From NCBI RefSeq assembly GCF_014201355.1, contig NZ_JACHEG010000014.1, positions 26,454-90,453 on the forward strand: a DNA stretch of 64,000 nt, given 5' to 3'. The position numbers and the translations under genes were made by a program. Shown here one piece after another: positions 50,947 to 59,211 of this stretch. Under the pieces are notes generated by a model. That model was not told the DNA's origin, made no database searches, and saw nothing but the letters and a program-made list of their open reading frames with translations. The DNA comes from Aliirhizobium wenxiniae. GTDB lineage: Bacteria > Pseudomonadota > Alphaproteobacteria > Rhizobiales > Rhizobiaceae. The stretch's first letter is position 1. Every line of letters begins with the position of its first letter.

Positions 50947-50963
50947 GGATATATTATATATCC
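50947..50963. promoter_or_regulatory. Candidate GntR operator, site 2 (GGATATAT-t-ATATATCC)
   Basis: A perfect 17-bp palindrome around a central T in the 173-bp divergent region between the fused ATPase gene (minus) and the D-cysteine desulfhydrase-like gene (plus). Its 13-bp inner core has the same design as the site at 41712-41724. It is a good candidate for coordinate control of both transcripts by the GntR protein encoded at 40945-41637. Confidence 0.6.
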
Positions 50964-51022
50964 ATTGATCATTGCCGGTCGCCAGCGACCCGCCGCACCC
51001 CGTGATTCAAGAGGAAATCTGC

Positions 51023-52027
51023 ATGAAACTCGAAGCGATCCCCAGGCTCTCCCTCGGCTATCTGCCGACGCCGATCGAGAAGATGGACCGCCTTAGCGCC
51101 GAGCTTGGCATTTCGCTTTCGGTCAAGCGGGACGACTTCACCGGCTTCGGCGGTGGCGGCAACAAGGTGCGCAAGCTCGAATATCTGATGGCCGATGCCG
51201 TCGCCCAAGGCGTCAAGGTGCTCATCACCACCGGCGGACACCAGTCCAACCACGCCCGAATGACGGCTGCAGCCGCACGTAAATACGGCATGAAGCCCAT
51301 TCTCGTCCTGCGCGGCAATCGTCCGGATCTCTATCAGGGCAACCTCCTGCTCGACCACCTCTTCGGCGCTGAGATCGACTTCCTCGATCCCGATGCCTAT
51401 TTCACCGAGATCAACCCACGCATGGCCCATCATGCGGCTCAGGCCGAGGCGCGTGGCGAGAAGGCCTATATCATCCCGCTCGGCGGCGCGAGCGCACTCG
51501 GCGCCATGGGTTATGTCAACGCGGTCAAGGAACTCTCCGAGCAATACGCCGCCGCCGGCACGCCCGCTCCGCGTTATCTCGTTGCCCCGGTCGGTTCGGG
51601 CGGCACGCTTGCCGGCCTTCATATCGGCTGCTCGCTCTATTGGCCGGATACGGAAGTCGTCGGCATCGCCGTCACCGGCAGCGCCGTACCCTTCAGCGAA
51701 CGTATCGCCGTGATGGCAAATGCCGGCGCAGACCTTCTCGACCTCGAAAAGCGCTGGACCGCAGACGATATCCGCATCGAGAACGACTATATCGGCCCCG
51801 GCTACTCCATCCCGTCGGATGAGGGCAATGCCGCGATCAAGCTTGCCGGCAATCGCGAAGGCATGCTTCTCGATCCGGTCTACACCGGCAAGGCTTTCGC
51901 CGGCATCATGGGTTGTGTCGCAAAGGGCAGCATCGAAAAGGGCAGCTCCGTTCTCTTCATCCATTGCGGCGGCTCTCCTGCCCTCTTCCCCTATGCCGGC
52001 CTGCTGACCAGCGATCTCGCCGGATAA
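51023..52027 (+). CDS. D-cysteine desulfhydrase / ACC deaminase-family PLP enzyme
   Basis: A 334-residue fold-type II PLP enzyme. The start MKLEAIPRL follows AGAGGAA at 7 bp. Lys48 in GFGGGGNKVRKLEYLMADA is the Schiff-base lysine, followed by TTGGHQSNHARMTAAAARKYG and the phosphate-binding VAPVGSGGTLAGLHIG. The group contains D-cysteine desulfhydrase (to pyruvate, sulfide and ammonia), L-cysteate sulfo-lyase and 1-aminocyclopropane-1-carboxylate deaminase. I cannot separate these by eye; the neighbouring sulfurtransferase favours a sulfur substrate. A strong terminator follows. Confidence 0.85.
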   Translation: MKLEAIPRLSLGYLPTPIEKMDRLSAELGISLSVKRDDFTGFGGGGNKVRKLEYLMADAVAQGVKVLITTGGHQSNHARMTAAAARKYGMKPILVLRGNRPDLYQGNLLLDHLFGAEIDFLDPDAYFTEINPRMAHHAAQAEARGEKAYIIPLGGASALGAMGYVNAVKELSEQYAAAGTPAPRYLVAPVGSGGTLAGLHIGCSLYWPDTEVVGIAVTGSAVPFSERIAVMANAGADLLDLEKRWTADDIRIENDYIGPGYSIPSDEGNAAIKLAGNREGMLLDPVYTGKAFAGIMGCVAKGSIEKGSSVLFIHCGGSPALFPYAGLLTSDLAG

Positions 52028-52079
52028 ATGATCGTCCCGGCGAACGAAATTTGAAAGCCGGACACCCCTCCCCAACTAA

Positions 52080-52120
52080 ACCTCCCATATTGCCCGAACG
52101 CATATGGGAGGTCTTTTTTT
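52080..52120 (+). terminator. Rho-independent terminator of the D-cysteine desulfhydrase-like gene
   Basis: A perfect 11-bp stem, ACCTCCCATAT (52080-52090) and ATATGGGAGGT (52102-52112), with an 11-nt loop is followed by C and a run of seven T (52114-52120). This is the clearest intrinsic terminator in the window and lies between two convergent genes. Confidence 0.88.
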
Positions 52121-52147
52121 GCCATGATGACAAAAAGCCGCCCGCTC

Positions 52148-53470
52148 CTACGCGGCAATCGCCAGCTTCGGACGAAGTCTCGAAATGTGGAACGGCGCGG
52201 GATCGACCAGCGTATCGCCGCCCATGACGATATCGGCCATCAGATGCCCTGCCCCCGGCCCAATACCGAACCCGTGGCCGGAGAAACCCGACGCGATGAA
52301 GAAGCCTGGCGTTGAAGGCACATTGCTGATCACCGGAACCGCATCCGGCGTCACATCCATCATGCCGGCCCATTCGTTGACGACACGCGCCTTGGCGAAG
52401 GCCGGATAGGCGCGTGCCAGATTGGCGAGCGCCTTGCGGTTGAAGGATTTCGTCGGCAAAGGATCGAGCGTACGGATCGCTTCGAAGGCCGTCTTTTCAT
52501 CCAGCTGCCAGCGTCTTGGCATCACCAGCTCGTCGACAAAGGGCTTGCCGACCCGCAGCTTTATTTCCCGCCATGTCTGGATGAACGACGGCATATACTC
52601 GGCAAACAGGCGAAAGCTGTCCGGCACGATATTGGCGATATTGGCATTGCGCAGCGCCACCGAATAATCGCCGTCCAGGCGCTTTCTATAGGCGAAATCA
52701 CCGGCACCGACCGGCATGTCGGAAATGCCCTCGATACCGGTCACACGGGCGACAGTGCCCATCACCTTCAACTGCGGAAAATCGATACCCATATTGCCGG
52801 CAAACAGCCGCGACCAGATACCGCCCGCCAGCACCACCGACGAGCAAGTGATCCGGCCGCGTTCCGTCACGACGGCAGAAATCTTGCCCGCCGAGCGCTC
52901 GACACCACGGGCCGCACACTGCGTCATGATATGAGCGCCAGCACGCCTTGCTGCATTCGCCATGGCAACAGTCGCCAAAGCCGGTTCGGCGCGACCGTCG
53001 CTCGGCGTGTGAAGACCGCCAATCAGCCCGCCGGATGATCCCGGCAGCAGCGCTTCGGTCTGCGGCCCTGTCAGCATTTCGGAGTTCAGCCCGTAAGCCT
53101 TGCCCTTTTCATACCAACCACCCCAGATATCCATGTCGCGCTTGTTGTAGCAGAGATAGGTAATGCCAGTACGCCGCCAGCCGGTTTCCTCACCGGTGCG
53201 CTCGTTCATCTGCGACCACAATCTGAGGCTTGCCATGGTCAGCGGAATTTCCGCCGGGTCGCGGCCCATCTGGCGCGTCCAGCCCCAGTTGCGCGCAGAC
53301 TGTTCGCCGCCGATCACGCCCTTCTCCACCACTGCGACTGAAACCCCGCGCTCCGCCAGCGTCAGTGCCGTGTTGATGCCGATAATACCGCCACCGATGA
53401 CGACGACATCGGCATGCGCCGGAAGTTCGGCATCGCCTTGAAAAGGGGAAACGGGAATGGAGAGTGACAT
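52148..53470 (-). CDS. FAD-dependent amino-acid oxidase/dehydrogenase (DAO family)
   Basis: A 440-residue flavoprotein of the D-amino-acid/sarcosine oxidase (DAO) fold. The N-terminal ADVVVIGGGIIGINTALTLAERGVSVAVVEKG is the FAD dinucleotide-binding motif, and the C-terminal VNEWAGMMDVTPDAVPVISNVPSTPGFFIASGFSGHGFGIGPGAGHLMAD is the flavin-contacting segment of DadA/GlyA-like enzymes. It oxidises an amine or D-amino acid to an imino acid in the cytoplasm. It is the last gene of the minus-strand operon, 30 bp after the fused ATPase gene, so the imported compound or its hydrolysis product is the probable substrate. Confidence 0.88.
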   Translation of the reverse strand: MSLSIPVSPFQGDAELPAHADVVVIGGGIIGINTALTLAERGVSVAVVEKGVIGGEQSARNWGWTRQMGRDPAEIPLTMASLRLWSQMNERTGEETGWRRTGITYLCYNKRDMDIWGGWYEKGKAYGLNSEMLTGPQTEALLPGSSGGLIGGLHTPSDGRAEPALATVAMANAARRAGAHIMTQCAARGVERSAGKISAVVTERGRITCSSVVLAGGIWSRLFAGNMGIDFPQLKVMGTVARVTGIEGISDMPVGAGDFAYRKRLDGDYSVALRNANIANIVPDSFRLFAEYMPSFIQTWREIKLRVGKPFVDELVMPRRWQLDEKTAFEAIRTLDPLPTKSFNRKALANLARAYPAFAKARVVNEWAGMMDVTPDAVPVISNVPSTPGFFIASGFSGHGFGIGPGAGHLMADIVMGGDTLVDPAPFHISRLRPKLAIAA

Positions 53471-53500
53471 GGCCTTTTGCCTCGATTGTCTATTAAAAAT

Positions 53501-55333
53501 TCAAGCCGCCCATTCCGGGCCGGCGTCCTGCACCAGATGGCCCGGCGACACTTCGCGATAGCTACGCGCTGGCGGCACATAATCGCCGGGACGCACCGGA
53601 CTGCGGATCTCGCTGTCGGCGATCTTGTGACGGTCACGCCGCCGCGACGGATCGGGAACCGGCACGGCCTCGATCAGACGACGCGTATAGGGATGAACCG
53701 GATTGGAGAAGATCGCCGCCCGCGGCCCGATTTCGACGATTTCTCCGAGATACATCACCGCCACGCGGTGGCTGATCCGCTCGACCACAGCCATGTCGTG
53801 GCTGATGAAGATGAAGCCGAGCTGCATCTCCTGCTGCAGTTCCAGAAGCAGGTTGACCACCTGCGCCTTTACCGACACGTCGAGCGCCGACACCGCCTCG
53901 TCGGCGATGATCACGCTCGGTTTCAGCGCCAGCGTGCGGGCAACGCAGATGCGCTGCCGCTGACCGCCGGAAAATTCATGCGGATAACGCTTGGCGATAT
54001 CGGGAGACAGGCCGACACGCGTCAGTAGCGAGGCGGCAATCTCGTCCTGCTCCTTTTCGGTCGCCAGCTTGTGGATGCGCAGCGGCTCGGTAATCGCCCG
54101 GCCAACCGTCAGACGCGGATTGAGGCTGGCGAACGGATCCTGAAAGATCATCTGCACCGAGCGGCTGAGTGATTGTCGTGTGTCGCTGCGCATCGGCTTG
54201 CCGCAAATCTCCACCTTGCCGGCTGTCGGATGCAAGAGACCGGTGATCAGCTTGCCCGTCGTGGATTTGCCGCTGCCGGATTCTCCGACGATCGCCAGCG
54301 TCTCCCCGCGCGCAAGCGTCAGGCTGACATTTTCGACCGCATGCACACGCGCCGTCACCTTGCCAAGGATCGTTTGCTGCACGGGAAAACGAACCGACAG
54401 GTCCTTCACGTCGAGCAGGATTTCCGAAGTATCCACGGTCGATTTCAAAACCGAAGCCTCGGCGGCAAGGCCGGTATTGATATCGTAGATGGCAAAAGGC
54501 TGCGGATCGCTTGAACCGCTCATTGATCCCAATTGCGGCACGGCGGAAAGCAGCGCCTTGGTGTAAGGATGCCGGGCATTGGCAAAGATTTCGGTCGTCG
54601 TGCCCTCTTCCACCACATCGCCGCGATACATTACCACCATGCGGTCGGCGACTTCGGCCACCACCCCCATGTCATGGGTGATGAAGAGAACCGCCATACC
54701 CTCTTCTTCCTGCAATTCCTTGATCAGGTTCAGCACCTGCGCCTGGATCGTCACGTCGAGCGCCGTCGTCGGCTCGTCGGCAATCAGCAGTGCCGGTTTG
54801 CAGGCAAGCGCGATGGCGATCATCACGCGCTGGCGCATACCGCCGGAAAACTGATGCGGATATTCACCGTAACGGCGCGCCGCCGACGGAATATGCACCT
54901 TCTCCATCAGCCGGATCGCCTCAACCTTGGCCTCCGCCTTGGAGATCCCGCGATGGGCGATGATGGATTCGGCGATCTGGTCGCCGATGCACATTGTCGG
55001 GTTGAGCGACGTCATCGGCTCCTGAAAGATCATTGCGATCTCGTTGCCACGCAGCGCCTTCAAGGCTTTCGGCGAAAGAGAGAGAAGCTCCTTGTCCCCG
55101 AGCCTAATCGAGCCCTCGATACGAGTCGACTGCTGCGGCAACAGGCCAAGCACGGACAAAGCAGTGACGCTCTTGCCCGACCCGGATTCGCCGACGATCG
55201 CAACGGTCTCGCCGGGCGCGATATCGAAGCCGAGATTGCGCACGACCGAGGTCCATCCATCCTTGTTGCGGAAGGAGATGTTGAGGCCGGAGATCGACAG
55301 GCCGGGCTTTTTCGTGGTTTCGGCTATCGACAT
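53501..55333 (-). CDS. Fused dual ATPase of a second peptide-type ABC importer
   Basis: A 610-residue tandem ATPase. Half 1 has Walker A GESGSGKSV, signature FSGGMRQRVMIAIAL and Walker B LLIADEPTTALDVTI. Half 2 has GESGSGKST, FSGGQRQRICVARTL and VIIADEAVSALDVSV. Oligopeptide extensions (RHPYTKALLSAVPQLGS, HPYTRRLIEAVPVPDP) follow each half. The ATG overlaps the DppC-type stop by one base; a GTG just upstream is the alternative. It closely resembles the fused ATPase at 49005-50849 (both end with VPPxR-SYREVSPGHLVQ-like text), so the two probably arose by duplication. Confidence 0.92.
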   Translation of the reverse strand: MSIAETTKKPGLSISGLNISFRNKDGWTSVVRNLGFDIAPGETVAIVGESGSGKSVTALSVLGLLPQQSTRIEGSIRLGDKELLSLSPKALKALRGNEIAMIFQEPMTSLNPTMCIGDQIAESIIAHRGISKAEAKVEAIRLMEKVHIPSAARRYGEYPHQFSGGMRQRVMIAIALACKPALLIADEPTTALDVTIQAQVLNLIKELQEEEGMAVLFITHDMGVVAEVADRMVVMYRGDVVEEGTTTEIFANARHPYTKALLSAVPQLGSMSGSSDPQPFAIYDINTGLAAEASVLKSTVDTSEILLDVKDLSVRFPVQQTILGKVTARVHAVENVSLTLARGETLAIVGESGSGKSTTGKLITGLLHPTAGKVEICGKPMRSDTRQSLSRSVQMIFQDPFASLNPRLTVGRAITEPLRIHKLATEKEQDEIAASLLTRVGLSPDIAKRYPHEFSGGQRQRICVARTLALKPSVIIADEAVSALDVSVKAQVVNLLLELQQEMQLGFIFISHDMAVVERISHRVAVMYLGEIVEIGPRAAIFSNPVHPYTRRLIEAVPVPDPSRRRDRHKIADSEIRSPVRPGDYVPPARSYREVSPGHLVQDAGPEWAA

Positions 55334-56166
55334 CACTGCCCCCTGATCTTGCTGGATTTCGGATCGAGCCTGTCACGCAGGTCGTCACAGAAGGCATTGA
55401 GAATGAGGATCATCGCCGTCAGCGCCGCGCAGGGCCAGACGAGCAGCATCGGCGCCTGCGCCAGCGTGGCGCGACCGGTCCCGATCATCAGCCCGAGCGA
55501 CGGCGCCGGCGGCAGCACGCCAAGCCCGAGGAAGGACAGGCCGGATTCCAGCACCACAGTCACTGCGACGGTGAACGAAAACTGCACGATCAGCGGACCG
55601 GCAATATTCGGCAGGATGGTGGAAAACATCACACGCGCATTGCTCGCCCCCATGCTGCGCACAGCCTCGACATAATCCTGCGAGCGAACCGAAAGCACGC
55701 TGGCATGCGCCACACGCGTGAAGCTTGGCACGAAAACGATCGCAAGTACGGGAATAAGCGTCACCGGCCCCGGCCCGTAAAGCGTCACCGCCAGCATCGC
55801 GAGCAGCAGCGGCGGGAAGCAGAGCACGATGTCGATGAACCGCATCGCCAGCATTTCGGTAAGCCCGCGCGAGTAACCGGCCATAACACCGAGCGCCGTG
55901 CCAATGACGCCCGCCAGAATGGCGGCGGCAAAGGCCACGATCAGCGAGTTGCGGATCGCGAAGATGAGGCGCACCAGAATGTCACGGCCAAATTCATCCT
56001 GCCCGAACAGGTGCGCGCCCGAGGGAGCGGCAAAGCGGGCCGCGGTATCCATCAACAAGGGATCCTGCAACGGCAGAACGGGCGCGAGAAGACTGACGAC
56101 GAGCAGCAAGGCCAGAAGAACGGCCGGAATCTGACGTGATGTGAATTTCAAAGAGGTTCCGGTCAT
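55333..56166 (-). CDS. Peptide-type ABC importer permease (DppC type), second system
   Basis: A 277-residue permease. The motif HLFGQDEFGRDILVRLIFAIRNSLI follows the first membrane segment, the coupling region is DYVEAVRSMGASNARVMFSTILPNIAGPL, and ESGLSFLGLGVLPPAPSLGLMIG is the late signature. It overlaps the DppB-type gene by 4 bp and the fused ATPase gene by one base, so the three form a tight translational unit. Confidence 0.92.
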   Translation of the reverse strand: MTGTSLKFTSRQIPAVLLALLLVVSLLAPVLPLQDPLLMDTAARFAAPSGAHLFGQDEFGRDILVRLIFAIRNSLIVAFAAAILAGVIGTALGVMAGYSRGLTEMLAMRFIDIVLCFPPLLLAMLAVTLYGPGPVTLIPVLAIVFVPSFTRVAHASVLSVRSQDYVEAVRSMGASNARVMFSTILPNIAGPLIVQFSFTVAVTVVLESGLSFLGLGVLPPAPSLGLMIGTGRATLAQAPMLLVWPCAALTAMILILNAFCDDLRDRLDPKSSKIRGQ

Positions 56167-57110
56167 TTGCGCACCCGCGGATCGGTCAGGCCGTAGAGCA
56201 CATCGACCAGGAAGTTGAGGCCGATGAAGAGCGCCGAAATCACCAGAATGACGCCGGTCACGGTCGGATAATCACGGGCATTGACGCCGCTGACCAGCAT
56301 TCCCGAAAGCCCCGGCCAGTTGAACACATATTCGACAAGCACCGTGCCGCCGAGCAGCGAGCCGATCTGCAGCGCGAAAATGGTGATGACGGGGATCAGC
56401 GCATTGCGAAGGATATGGTGGAGCACGATGCGGCGATCACCCAGCCCCTTGGCGCGAGCGGTGCGCACGTAGTCGAGCGGCAATACTTCCAGCGTCGAAG
56501 CGCGGGTGATCCGGAAGACGATCGCGGCAAGACCGATACCGATTGAAAGCGATGGCATGAGCAGCAACCCCATATGCTTGCCCGGCGCTTGCGAAAAAGC
56601 CACGAAACCACCCGCCGAAGTCAGTTTCAGCATCTGCGAAAAGACGAGGATGAGAAGCGTGCCCAGCACGAAAACCGGAATGCCCTGCGCAAAGCCTGCC
56701 AGATAGGACGCCACGCGATCGAACGTTCTGCCGGTGTGAAGCGCAGCGTATATGCCCGCAGGAATGCCGATCACGAGGCTGATCAGCGCCGCAAGCCCGA
56801 TCAGTTCCAGCGTACGCGGCAGCCGCCGCGCGATTTCCGCCGAGACCGAACTGTCGTCGACCATGGAGCGCCCGAGGTCGAAGGAGGCAAGCCCTTTCAG
56901 CTTTTCGACATACTGTTCTACGATCGGACGGTTCAGCCCGAGATCCTCGCGGATCATCTGCACGGTCGCCGGATCGGCAGAACCGCCATCCTGTGAAAGA
57001 AGCAGCTCGACGGGGTCACCGGGTACGAAGTGAATGGACATGAAGACCAGCGTCACGATCACCCATAGCATGACCAGACTGGCGATCCCGCGTCTTAGAA
57101 ACCAGAACAT
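56163..57110 (-). CDS. Peptide-type ABC importer permease (DppB type), second system
   Basis: A 315-residue permease beginning MFWFLRRGIASLVMLWVIVTLVFMSIHFVPGDPVELLL, then DLGLNRPIVEQYVEKLKGLASFDLGRSMVDDSSV, the classic DppB N-terminus. The coupling region is DYVRTARAKGLGDRRIVLHHILRNALIPVIT and the last-loop motif is VEYVFNWPGLSGMLV. It is separated from the binding-protein gene by 119 bp containing a hairpin. Confidence 0.92.
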   Translation of the reverse strand: MFWFLRRGIASLVMLWVIVTLVFMSIHFVPGDPVELLLSQDGGSADPATVQMIREDLGLNRPIVEQYVEKLKGLASFDLGRSMVDDSSVSAEIARRLPRTLELIGLAALISLVIGIPAGIYAALHTGRTFDRVASYLAGFAQGIPVFVLGTLLILVFSQMLKLTSAGGFVAFSQAPGKHMGLLLMPSLSIGIGLAAIVFRITRASTLEVLPLDYVRTARAKGLGDRRIVLHHILRNALIPVITIFALQIGSLLGGTVLVEYVFNWPGLSGMLVSGVNARDYPTVTGVILVISALFIGLNFLVDVLYGLTDPRVRK

Positions 57111-57180
57111 GAAACCCCTATTCTCTTTTCGTCACGGCACTGGCCGCCGCAGTCATGCGACACGGCAGCCGGCGCCAGTC

Positions 57181-57214
57181 CGCTTCCGCCTGCATCGAAA
57201 GCCAAGCGGAAGCG
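57181..57214 (-). other. Hairpin after the second-system binding-protein gene
   Basis: CGCTTCCGC (57181-57189) and GCGGAAGCG (57206-57214) form a perfect 9-bp stem with a 16-nt loop, just downstream of the binding-protein stop (minus strand). No T-run follows on the coding strand. Like the hairpins after two other binding-protein genes in this window, it may protect the upstream mRNA or attenuate readthrough. Confidence 0.5.
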
Positions 57215-57229
57215 TTGGGGGAGATGGCG

Positions 57230-58759
57230 TCAGGCAAGCGCCAGCTTGTCGAACAGTGTTGCCGAAAAGGGCGACATCTGGTCCGGCAGCAGTTCGAGAT
57301 TGCCGACAGTCTTGTTACGGGCGAAACCTGTCGCGCGATAAGCGAGGCCGCAGAAACTGGTATTGTCGCAGACAAGCTTGTCGACCTCGGCATAAAGCGC
57401 GATGCGCTTGGCCTCGTCACCTTCCTGCCGACCGCGCTGTAGCAGGTCGGAAAGGCCCGGAACCTCGAAATTGCGGCTGCGAAGGAAGGTCTGCGTCAGC
57501 GACGGATCGATAACGGTTGCCGCCGCATCCGGATCCAGCGTGTCGATGCCGATACCCTGGACCGCGAAATCGCCGACGCCACGATTGCCCATGGTCACAC
57601 GGGTCGCCCAGTCCGGCATGGTGAGGTTCACCTTGATACCGATTTCGGCAAGATGCGACTGAACCAGAACGGCAATGCCGGAATGCATCGTATATTGCGA
57701 GGTCGCCAGCAGCGAAACCTCAAGGCCGTTCTCGTGGCCCGCTTCCTTCAGAAGCGCCTTTGCCTTTGCCGGATCATAGCTCCAGTAATTGGCCAGTTCC
57801 TTGTTGTAGTATGGCGAAACCGACGGGCGCGGAACGCCTGAAAGCGGAGCACCGCGACCGTAGAACACGGTATTGACGATCTCCTCGCGGCGAATGCCGA
57901 AGGCAACCGCCTGGCGCAGTTTCGGATCCTTGAACACGCCCGAACCGTTGAAGCTCAGATACATGAACGCACCGGAAGCCATGGCGTCGAGCTTGAGATT
58001 GGCGTCCTTGTCGATCGTGTCCATCGCACTCCACGGTACGTAGTCGATCAGGTCGACATCGCCGGCGGTGAGTGCCGCGACCCGCAGGTTCTCGTCCGCA
58101 TAAGGAGTGATCTGCACATCCTTGAAGGACGGCAGCCCCTCCTTGAAATAATGCTCCGATGCGGTGAGCGAGATGCCGACGCCCTTTTCGGCGGAAACGA
58201 TGGTGAACGGCCCGGCACCGACACCCTGTTCTTGGGCATCTGTGGAACCGGCGGCAATGATGCCGAGGAAGGGATAGGCCATGACCGAGGGAATGGTTAC
58301 GTCCGGTGCCTTGGTGACGAGCTTGAAGTTACGGTCGTCGACGATCTCGATCGAGGAGATCTGGGTCACCGGATCGCGCATATAGGCGCCAGAGCCTTCA
58401 GCCGCGATCTTTTCCAGCGTCCATTTCACATCGGCCGAGGTGACCGGTTGGCCGTTGGAGAATTTCACGTCCTTGAGGACGAAAGCCCAGGTCAGGTCGT
58501 TCTCGCGCTTCCAGCTTTCCGCCAACTCGCCGACCAGCTGCCCCTTCGCATCATAGGTGACGAGATTGCGGTTGATCAGCGCCGAAACAAGCTGGCCCGC
58601 ATAACCGACATTGATCCACGGACGGAAATGCGACGGATAGGTGGAAAGGCCGACCCGCAGGGTTTTCGCTGCCGGAGCAGCAAAAAGCTGACCGGGAAGT
58701 GCTGCGGCGGCGCTGGAGATGGCGAGATATTTGAGGAGATCTCGTCGATTAACAATCAT
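57230..58759 (-). CDS. Peptide-type ABC importer substrate-binding protein, second system
   Basis: A 509-residue periplasmic binding protein of the oligopeptide class. The ATG giving MIVNRRDLLKYLAISSAAAAL has SD GAGGGAA and a twin-arginine-type signal with cleavage near FAAPAAKTL. The mature protein shows LINRNLVTYDAKGQLVGELAESWK and LKDVKFSNGQPVTSADVKWTLEKIA, the family pattern. It is divergent from hyuA across a 452-bp regulatory region, so the importer and hydantoinase may handle the same or related compounds. Confidence 0.91.
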   Translation of the reverse strand: MIVNRRDLLKYLAISSAAAALPGQLFAAPAAKTLRVGLSTYPSHFRPWINVGYAGQLVSALINRNLVTYDAKGQLVGELAESWKRENDLTWAFVLKDVKFSNGQPVTSADVKWTLEKIAAEGSGAYMRDPVTQISSIEIVDDRNFKLVTKAPDVTIPSVMAYPFLGIIAAGSTDAQEQGVGAGPFTIVSAEKGVGISLTASEHYFKEGLPSFKDVQITPYADENLRVAALTAGDVDLIDYVPWSAMDTIDKDANLKLDAMASGAFMYLSFNGSGVFKDPKLRQAVAFGIRREEIVNTVFYGRGAPLSGVPRPSVSPYYNKELANYWSYDPAKAKALLKEAGHENGLEVSLLATSQYTMHSGIAVLVQSHLAEIGIKVNLTMPDWATRVTMGNRGVGDFAVQGIGIDTLDPDAAATVIDPSLTQTFLRSRNFEVPGLSDLLQRGRQEGDEAKRIALYAEVDKLVCDNTSFCGLAYRATGFARNKTVGNLELLPDQMSPFSATLFDKLALA

Positions 58760-59211
58760 AGCAGTTCCCTCTTTTATGATCAGTCTGTTTCTGGCTTCAA
58801 GGCTCGGCGCGCATGTATTCATGCTTTCGCGGATGCCTTGCTATCAAGCATCAACCTGTCTTGCCGCGCTCCCAGCATCATCCATTCCACCCGATGACGA
58901 AGCTGCGGCCATGAGAAAATCCGAGAGGCTTGAGGCCGATGGTTTCCGTTGGCTATCAAGCTAAGGACCAGAAATGAAAATCGTCAAGCTCAATTCCAAT
59001 AAAAGGGCCAAATAATTATCAGTGGTCCGATTATAGGAATAATAGCGCCTTCCATAGCTAGCAAGCATCAAAAAATCACGCCTTATTCCTTTAATCAGAA
59101 TATAAAATAATATATGATCCATTTATTGGAATTTAGTTGACAGTTTTTTTCTTCGGTTCTTACATGAAGGCACTTCGGGGCAAACGGCCTCAAAACAAGA
59201 AGGGGAACTTC
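58760..59211. promoter_or_regulatory. Divergent control region between peptide-type ABC operon and hyuAB
   Basis: A 452-bp region, strongly AT-rich over 58990-59140, with no supported gene. It contains a 12-bp inverted pair, AATTCCAATAAA (58992-59003) and TTTATTGGAATT (59122-59133). Inside it are two related GGAATAA-containing elements in opposite orientation near 59030-59044 and 59080-59095. GCTATCAAGC occurs at 58840-58849 and 58952-58961, and a one-mismatch copy with four further matching bases occurs at 59057-59070. TTGACA at 59137-59142 with TTACAT 17 bp later could be the hyuA promoter. The layout suggests regulator sites controlling both transcripts. Confidence 0.5.
59137..59165 (+). 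promoter_or_regulatory. Possible sigma-70-type promoter of hyuAB
   Basis: TTGACA (59137-59142), a 17-bp spacer and TTACAT (59160-59165) resemble a housekeeping promoter; the -10 element is weak. It would put transcription start about 40 bp before the hyuA ATG and excludes the longer in-frame start at 59137. Confidence 0.35.

Noticed and set aside
59137..59211. A longer HyuA start adding 25 residues.
   Set aside because: The added residues have no family counterpart, the possible promoter overlaps them, and the ATG at 59212 has a well-spaced AAGGGGA.
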